The translations under genes were made by a program, and so were the position numbers. A stretch of 34,343 bases of DNA from Chloroflexota bacterium (GTDB taxonomy: Bacteria > Chloroflexota > Dormibacteria > CF-121): positions 1 to 34,343 of the forward strand of contig VBEN01000024.1 of assembly GCA_005881175.1 (NCBI GenBank). Direction: 5' to 3'. Below are positions 30,038 to 34,343 of this stretch, piece by piece. Each line of letters begins with the position of its first letter. The stretch's first letter is position 1. A model generated the notes under the pieces. The model did no database searches. It was not told the origin of the DNA and was given only the letters and a program-made list of their open reading frames with translations.

Positions 30038-32497
30038 CTAGCCCGTGACCAGGTTGATCAAACGGTCGGGGACGTGGACCGCGCGTTGAACCCGACGCCC
30101 GCCGATGGCCCGCTCGACATTCGGGCTTTTCAAGGCTCGCGCCTGGGCATCGGATTGGTCGATGCCGGCCGGCATCTCGATCCGGTCGCGGAGCCGCCCG
30201 TCGACCTGCACGACCACGGTGACCTTGGCTCGACGCAGGATCGTCGGATCGGGCTCGGGCCAGGGCTGATAGACGAGGAGGCCTTCCCCGCCCAGCCGCT
30301 GCCAGAGCTCTTCGGCCAGATGCGGCGCGAAGGGACCGAGCAGCCGCGTCAGGTCGCGGCAGGCCGCCTCCCAGGCATCGTTGCGCCGGCCGCCCGCCTG
30401 CAGGTAGTCCTGCATCGCATTCGACAGTTCCATCAGCGCCGACATCGCCGTGTTGAAATGGAAGGCCTCGACGTCGCGGGTGACTTTTTCGATCGTCTCG
30501 TGCAGCTTGCGAGTCAGCTCTTCGCTGGGTACGCGCGCCATTCCCGGAACCACCCCGTCTTCCTCGCCCACGATCTGCCGCCAGATCCGATGCAGGAAAC
30601 GCGCGACGCCGTCGACGCCGCGGTCGTTCCACTCAGCGTCCTGATCGGGGGGACCGATGAAGAGCTCGTAGACCCGGCCGGTATCGGCCCCGTACTTCTC
30701 CACCATGTAGTCGGGCGTGATGCCGTTGCCCTTCGACTTCGACATGACGTAGCCATTGCGATGGATCATGCCCTGCGTGAAGAGGGCCGCGAATGGCTCG
30801 TCGACCGAGACCATCTTCGCGTCGAAGAGCACCTTCATGAAGAATCGCGAGTAGAGCAGGTGCAAAATGGCGTGCTCAATCCCACCGGTGTACTGGTCGA
30901 CCGGCATCCAGTAATCCACGCGCTTCTTATCAAAAGGCTGGGAGGGATCGTCGCCGCTGGCGTAGCGCAGGAAATACCAGGACGAGTCGACAAAGGTATC
31001 CATCGTGTCCGTCTCGCGCCGCGAGGGCTTGCCGCATTTCGGGCAGGTGGTGTTGACGAATGACGGCGTGTGTGCCAGGGGGTTCTGGCCGTCGGAGCGA
31101 AATTCGACCTCTGCCGGGAGGCGCACCGGCAACTGGCGGTCGGGCACGGGCACGATGCCGTGGTCCGGACAATAGATGATGGGGATGGGCACGCCCCAAT
31201 AGCGCTGTCGCGAGATCAGCCAATCGCGCAGGCGATAGGTGATGGTGCGCTTGCCGATGCCCTTCCGCTCGGCTTCGGCCGTGATCCGCTCGATTCCCTC
31301 CTTGACGCTGAGCCCGTTGAACGCACCCGAATTGACCAGGACACCGTCGTAGGCCTCGAAGGCTGTGTCGAGAGGCTTGTCCGCCGCGTCGAGACTTGGG
31401 CCGATGACCCGCCGGATCGGCAGCTTGTGCTGGCGCGCGAACTCGAAGTCGCGGCTGTCGTGGCCAGGAACGGCCATGATGGCGCCGGTGCCATAGTTGG
31501 CCAGCACGTAGTCGGCGATCCAGATTGGAATTCGCTCTTCGCTAAAGGGATTGATCGCATACGCGCCGGAAAAGACGCCGGTTTTCTCGTGCTCCGTGGA
31601 GAGACGCTCGATTTCGGTCTCCGCCTTGGTCCGCTCGATGTAGGCGTCCACGGCGGCCCGCTGGTCCGGCGTCACGATCTTAGGGAGGATTTCATGCTCG
31701 GGCGCCACCACCATGAAGGTGGCGCCGAACACGGTGTCGGGCCGGGTGGTGAACACCCGGAGCTTGCCCTCGCGCTCAAGGAAGAAGTCGAGGTCCGCGC
31801 CTTCGCTGCGCCCAATCCAGTTGGCCTGCATCACCTTGACACGCTCCGGCCAGCGATCGAGCTTGTTGAGATCATCGAGGAGCCGCTGCGCATAGGCGGT
31901 GATCTTGAAGAACCACTGCTCCAGCTCTTTTTTCGTCGGCTTGGTGCCGCAGCGCCAGCAGACGCCGTTGACGATCTGCTCGTTGGCGAGCACGGTGTTG
32001 TCCTTCGGGCACCAGTTGACCCAGGCCTTCTGCTTGTAGGCGAGGCCCTGCTCGAGGAACTTCAAGAAGAGCCACTGCGTCCAGCGGTAGTAATCCTCGT
32101 TAGAGGTCGTCACTTCGCGGTCCCAGGCATAGAGCACGCCCATGAGATCCAGCTCGTGCTTCGAGATGGCGATGTTGCCCTCGATCGATACCCGGGGCGG
32201 GATGCCGCTCTGGATCGCGGCATTCTCCGCCGGCAGCCCGAAGGCGTCCCAGCCGAACGGATTGAGCACGTTGAAGCCGCGCATCAGCTTGTACCGAGCG
32301 AAGGCATCGCCGATGACGTAGTTCCGGAAGTGCCCCATGTGCAGCGGCCCCGAGGGGTACGGAAACATCACGAGGTTGTAGAACTTCGGCTTGTTACCGT
32401 CTTCCCTTGCCCGGAACAGGCCGGCCTTCTTCCAGGCGTCGCGCCACTTTGGCTCGATCGCCTGCGGATCGTAGACGGGGGCAACGGTCTTGGCCAT
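30038..32497 (-). CDS. leuS: Leucyl-tRNA synthetase
   Basis: Charges tRNA-Leu. The 819-residue class-I synthetase has PYPSGPLHMGHFRNYVIGDA (HIGH motif as HMGH at 53-56), WNWCPKDNTVLANEQ-type zinc region (NWCPKDNTVLANEQ, VCWRCG), the editing domain FTTRPDTVFGATF, LRDWLISRQRYWGVPIPIIYC and YVMSKSKGNG (KMSKS, about 585). The C-terminal anticodon-binding part has LLGPFAPHLAEELWQ. Start is ATG 32497 (MAKTVAPVYDPQ); the ORF-track extension runs through a tRNA gene. Only 13 nt separate the tRNA-Ala 3' end from this ATG, with no Shine-Dalgarno, so it may be expressed from the tRNA promoter after processing. Confidence 0.97.
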   Translation of the reverse strand: MAKTVAPVYDPQAIEPKWRDAWKKAGLFRAREDGNKPKFYNLVMFPYPSGPLHMGHFRNYVIGDAFARYKLMRGFNVLNPFGWDAFGLPAENAAIQSGIPPRVSIEGNIAISKHELDLMGVLYAWDREVTTSNEDYYRWTQWLFLKFLEQGLAYKQKAWVNWCPKDNTVLANEQIVNGVCWRCGTKPTKKELEQWFFKITAYAQRLLDDLNKLDRWPERVKVMQANWIGRSEGADLDFFLEREGKLRVFTTRPDTVFGATFMVVAPEHEILPKIVTPDQRAAVDAYIERTKAETEIERLSTEHEKTGVFSGAYAINPFSEERIPIWIADYVLANYGTGAIMAVPGHDSRDFEFARQHKLPIRRVIGPSLDAADKPLDTAFEAYDGVLVNSGAFNGLSVKEGIERITAEAERKGIGKRTITYRLRDWLISRQRYWGVPIPIIYCPDHGIVPVPDRQLPVRLPAEVEFRSDGQNPLAHTPSFVNTTCPKCGKPSRRETDTMDTFVDSSWYFLRYASGDDPSQPFDKKRVDYWMPVDQYTGGIEHAILHLLYSRFFMKVLFDAKMVSVDEPFAALFTQGMIHRNGYVMSKSKGNGITPDYMVEKYGADTGRVYELFIGPPDQDAEWNDRGVDGVARFLHRIWRQIVGEEDGVVPGMARVPSEELTRKLHETIEKVTRDVEAFHFNTAMSALMELSNAMQDYLQAGGRRNDAWEAACRDLTRLLGPFAPHLAEELWQRLGGEGLLVYQPWPEPDPTILRRAKVTVVVQVDGRLRDRIEMPAGIDQSDAQARALKSPNVERAIGGRRVQRAVHVPDRLINLVTG

Positions 32498-32510
32498 GGG
32501 ACTAAATGAA

Positions 32511-32586
32511 TGGTGGAGCCGACGAGATTCGAACTCGTGACCTATTGCATGCCATGCAATCGCGCTCCCAGCTGCGCCACGGCCCC
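32511..32586 (-). tRNA. tRNA-Ala (anticodon GGC)
   Basis: Minus strand, 76 nt. The 7-bp acceptor stem pairs GGGGCCG with CGGCTCC (one G-U), followed by A73 and an encoded CCA. The D stem GCGC/GCGC, anticodon stem ATTGC/GCAAT with loop ATGGCAT (anticodon GGC), a 5-nt variable loop and T arm ACGAG-TTCGAAT-CTCGT are all complete. It reads GCC and GCT codons. It lies directly before leuS on the same strand. Confidence 0.96.
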
Positions 32587-32677
32587 ACATACGCGGGTCG
32601 AGGGTCAAGTTTAGCAACCCGGCCGCGCGAGCACTCACCCCGGAACCACGGGACGCAGTATACACGATTTTGTGGTA

Positions 32678-32689
32678 CTGTCGCGACAG
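32678..32689. promoter_or_regulatory. Perfect 12-bp palindrome upstream of the HIT gene
   Basis: CTGTCGCGACAG is a perfect inverted repeat ending 20 bp before ATG 32710. It overlaps the end of a TACTGT that could be the -10 box, so a dimeric regulator binding there could block transcription. The regulator is unknown; the palindrome alone is modest evidence. Confidence 0.4.
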
Positions 32690-32709
32690 AAGCGAGGCGG
32701 TCGACTTCT

Positions 32710-33213
32710 ATGATTCAGCCGGTGCAGCACATCTGGGCCCCCTGGCGGATGGCGTTCATCAAGGCCGACAGGCCGGCGGGTTGCTTCTTCTGTGAGGCGG
32801 CCGGCGCCGATCGCAGCCAGGAGGCCGCCCACCTGCTCCTCGCCCGGACCGGCCTGTCGCTGGCAATGCTGAATCGTTATCCCTACAACAACGGCCATCT
32901 GATGGTCGCGCCGGTGGTGCACCTGGCAAACCTGGAAGACCTGCCGCCGGCAACGGCGAGCGACATGGCTGCCCTGACGCAGCGCTCGCTTCGCGTACTC
33001 CGCGAGGTGCTGAAACCACAGGGCTTCAACCTGGGCATCAATGCCGGCAAGATCGCGGGGGCGGGGGTCGCGGACCATGTTCATCAGCATGTCGTCCCCC
33101 GCTGGGACGGCGACACGAACTTCATGCCGGTGATCGCGGAGACGAAAGTCCTTAACGAAAGCCTTACGGCCAGCTATCAGCAGCTCCGCGCGGGGTTCGA
33201 CCGTATGCCGTAA
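32710..33213 (+). CDS. HIT-family protein (Ap4A phosphorylase/hydrolase-like)
   Basis: A 167-residue histidine-triad protein. It has a zinc-type CFFCEA near residue 25, NRYPYNNGHLMVAPVVH and the catalytic triad HVHQHVVPRW (His 123, 125, 127). The arrangement with a preceding QHIWAPWRM-type N-terminus matches the bacterial Ap4A phosphorylase-like HIT group, which cleaves dinucleoside polyphosphates. ATG 32710 is the family start; the ORF-track extension upstream passes through the tRNA. It is transcribed divergently from leuS and tRNA-Ala. A 9-bp hairpin follows its stop. Confidence 0.92.
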   Translation: MIQPVQHIWAPWRMAFIKADRPAGCFFCEAAGADRSQEAAHLLLARTGLSLAMLNRYPYNNGHLMVAPVVHLANLEDLPPATASDMAALTQRSLRVLREVLKPQGFNLGINAGKIAGAGVADHVHQHVVPRWDGDTNFMPVIAETKVLNESLTASYQQLRAGFDRMP

Positions 33214-33237
33214 CGGCGATCGTTAGTTGATCGCCGT
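33213..33237 (+). terminator. Hairpin after the HIT gene
   Basis: ACGGCGATC and GATCGCCGT form a perfect 9-bp stem with a 7-nt loop, beginning in the HIT stop codon. There is no T run, so it is a terminator-like or RNA-stabilising hairpin rather than a textbook terminator. Confidence 0.5.
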
Positions 33238-33296
33238 GCAATTGGGTCGAACGGCGGATGGACCGCACGGAATGCGGTGCTACCGTCGTTTCAGCT

Positions 33297-33572
33297 ATGA
33301 AGCGACGGCGAATGAAGTCCGGCCAGGCGCTGATCGAATATGCATTCCTCATGGTGTTACTGGCGACCATCACTTTCGCCGTCGTCGCGCTGGCCGGCAA
33401 CCAGCTCAGCGGGCTCTACAGCGAAGTCAGCTACGAGCTCACGCACCTCACCGATGCGACCACCCTGGCGCCGGACGGGACGACGCTCAGCCCCGGCGCC
33501 ACCCCGGTTTCCGGCAGCTGTCCGCCCGGGCAGACACTCCAGTTGAGGGGGCACATGTGGAAATGCAAGTAG
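33297..33572 (+). CDS. Flp-type pilin
   Basis: A 91-residue pilin-like protein: MKRRRMKSGQALIEYAFLMV has the prepilin-type site, G followed by QALIEY with Glu5 and Tyr6, as in Flp pilins. One hydrophobic helix follows (AFLMVLLATITFAVVALAG), then a short Thr/Pro-rich tail with two cysteines near the end. Flp pilins are the main subunit of Tad pili; the TadE/TadG-type genes are 9 kb away in this window. ATG 33297 is chosen because the basic leader begins there; TACCGT ends 10 nt upstream. The next gene starts 16 nt before its stop. Confidence 0.85.
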   Translation: MKRRRMKSGQALIEYAFLMVLLATITFAVVALAGNQLSGLYSEVSYELTHLTDATTLAPDGTTLSPGATPVSGSCPPGQTLQLRGHMWKCK

Positions 33573-33877
33573 ATCCGCGCCCGATTGAACTGCCGCGGGC
33601 GATGACGCCACGCTGGCTCAGCCGGCTGCTCGCTGACCGCCAGCTCTGGAAGAACGCGATTTACTCGATCGCGTTCATTACCTACCTGTGCTCATTCCTG
33701 TTCTTCGGTCTGGCCATTGCCGACATCCGCGAGTCGGGAGGGACGATCGCTGCCGTCATCGACCTGATCGTCGCGATGTATTTCGTCATCCAGGTGATTT
33801 TTCTTTTCGTCCTCTCCGGCGCGGTGGAGCGGCGGCGGCAGAACCAACCGATCGATTTTCCCGACCGGCGCGGCTAG
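33557..33877 (+). CDS. Small membrane protein of unknown function
   Basis: A 106-residue protein with two strong hydrophobic helices (KNAIYSIAFITYLCSFLFFGLAI and TIAAVIDLIVAMYFVIQVIFLFVLSG) and a basic ending RRRQNQP. I recognise no family. GTG 33557 has GAGGGGG about 6 nt upstream and overlaps the end of the Flp pilin gene by 16 bp, so the two are coupled; an ATG at 33563 is an alternative. The upstream half of the ORF-track entry is a shadow of the pilin gene. It may be a pilus-associated or pilin-processing partner (inference). Confidence 0.68.
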   Translation: MEMQVDPRPIELPRAMTPRWLSRLLADRQLWKNAIYSIAFITYLCSFLFFGLAIADIRESGGTIAAVIDLIVAMYFVIQVIFLFVLSGAVERRRQNQPIDFPDRRG

Positions 33878-33882
33878 GACGA

Positions 33883-34343
<461 letters not shown>

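Noticed and set aside
31070-32509. 479-aa plus-strand ORF opposite leuS
   Set aside because: Antisense shadow of a clear leucyl-tRNA synthetase.

Overview
This is a roughly 34 kb chromosomal window of a high-GC bacterium. It is densely packed, with many start/stop overlaps, GTG starts and frequent strand changes. A MurT/GatD-type lipid II amidation pair, an outer-membrane-free style of cell-wall gene set, Tat-exported proteins, Tad/Flp pilus genes and many apparently leaderless promoters suggest a terrestrial monoderm lineage such as Chloroflexota or Dormibacterota (inference; no rRNA or long marker comparison was possible). I see no phage, IS element or CRISPR array.

Layout. 1-6.7 kb: the 5' end of a membrane sensor-like gene (missed by the ORF track), an O-antigen ligase/polymerase-like protein, a GT4 glycosyltransferase, a polyprenyl glycosylphosphotransferase that looks C-terminally truncated, gatD, and a divergent dolichol-phosphate-mannose-synthase-like GT2 plus flippase pair: a surface polysaccharide/glycolipid region. 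6.6-10.9 kb: murT, ispE and murJ on the minus strand, and rpsT on the plus strand; two G-rich palindromic repeats in inverted orientation flank murJ. 10.9-13.8 kb: a minus-strand cassette of three exported proteins, one a vanadium-dependent haloperoxidase homologue. 14-18.1 kb: holA, pterin carbinolamine dehydratase, an RpiB-like protein, moaA and a divergent LigC-type ATP-dependent DNA ligase. 18.1-21.8 kb: a small charged protein, a CBS-BON pair, and DUF763 coupled to a polynucleotide-kinase-like P-loop protein, then a secreted helical protein. 21.9-24.9 kb: three coupled TadE/TadG-type genes. 25-27.1 kb: a 2-hydroxyacid dehydrogenase, msrA and an orphan Imm26-like protein. 27.2-32.6 kb: a minus-strand series tRNA-Ala(GGC), leuS, comEA, comEC. 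32.7-34.3 kb: a HIT protein, a Flp pilin, a small membrane protein and the 3' part of a thiolase.

Functional themes. Cell-wall and glycan export (MurJ, MurT, GatD, GT2/flippase, PGPT, Wzy/WaaL-like), DNA uptake (ComEA/ComEC), pili (Tad, Flp), nucleic-acid end processing (LigC, PNK-like, DUF763), and oxidative/secreted chemistry (MsrA, haloperoxidase).

The most notable pattern is transcriptional. Many genes have a TANNNT -10-like box ending 6-10 bases before the start codon, as expected for leaderless or near-leaderless mRNAs. At two divergent pairs (gatD/GT2 and moaA/ligC) the boxes of both genes are one shared TANNNTA heptamer with only 18-19 bp between the two GTG starts. Other points worth checking: gatD and murT separated by an inserted opposite-strand GT2/flippase pair, a MurT zinc ribbon lacking its fourth cysteine, a ComEC whose metallo-beta-lactamase motifs are lost and whose best start is CTG, a terminator embedded in the 3' end of an opposing gene, and a tRNA only 13 nt upstream of leuS.
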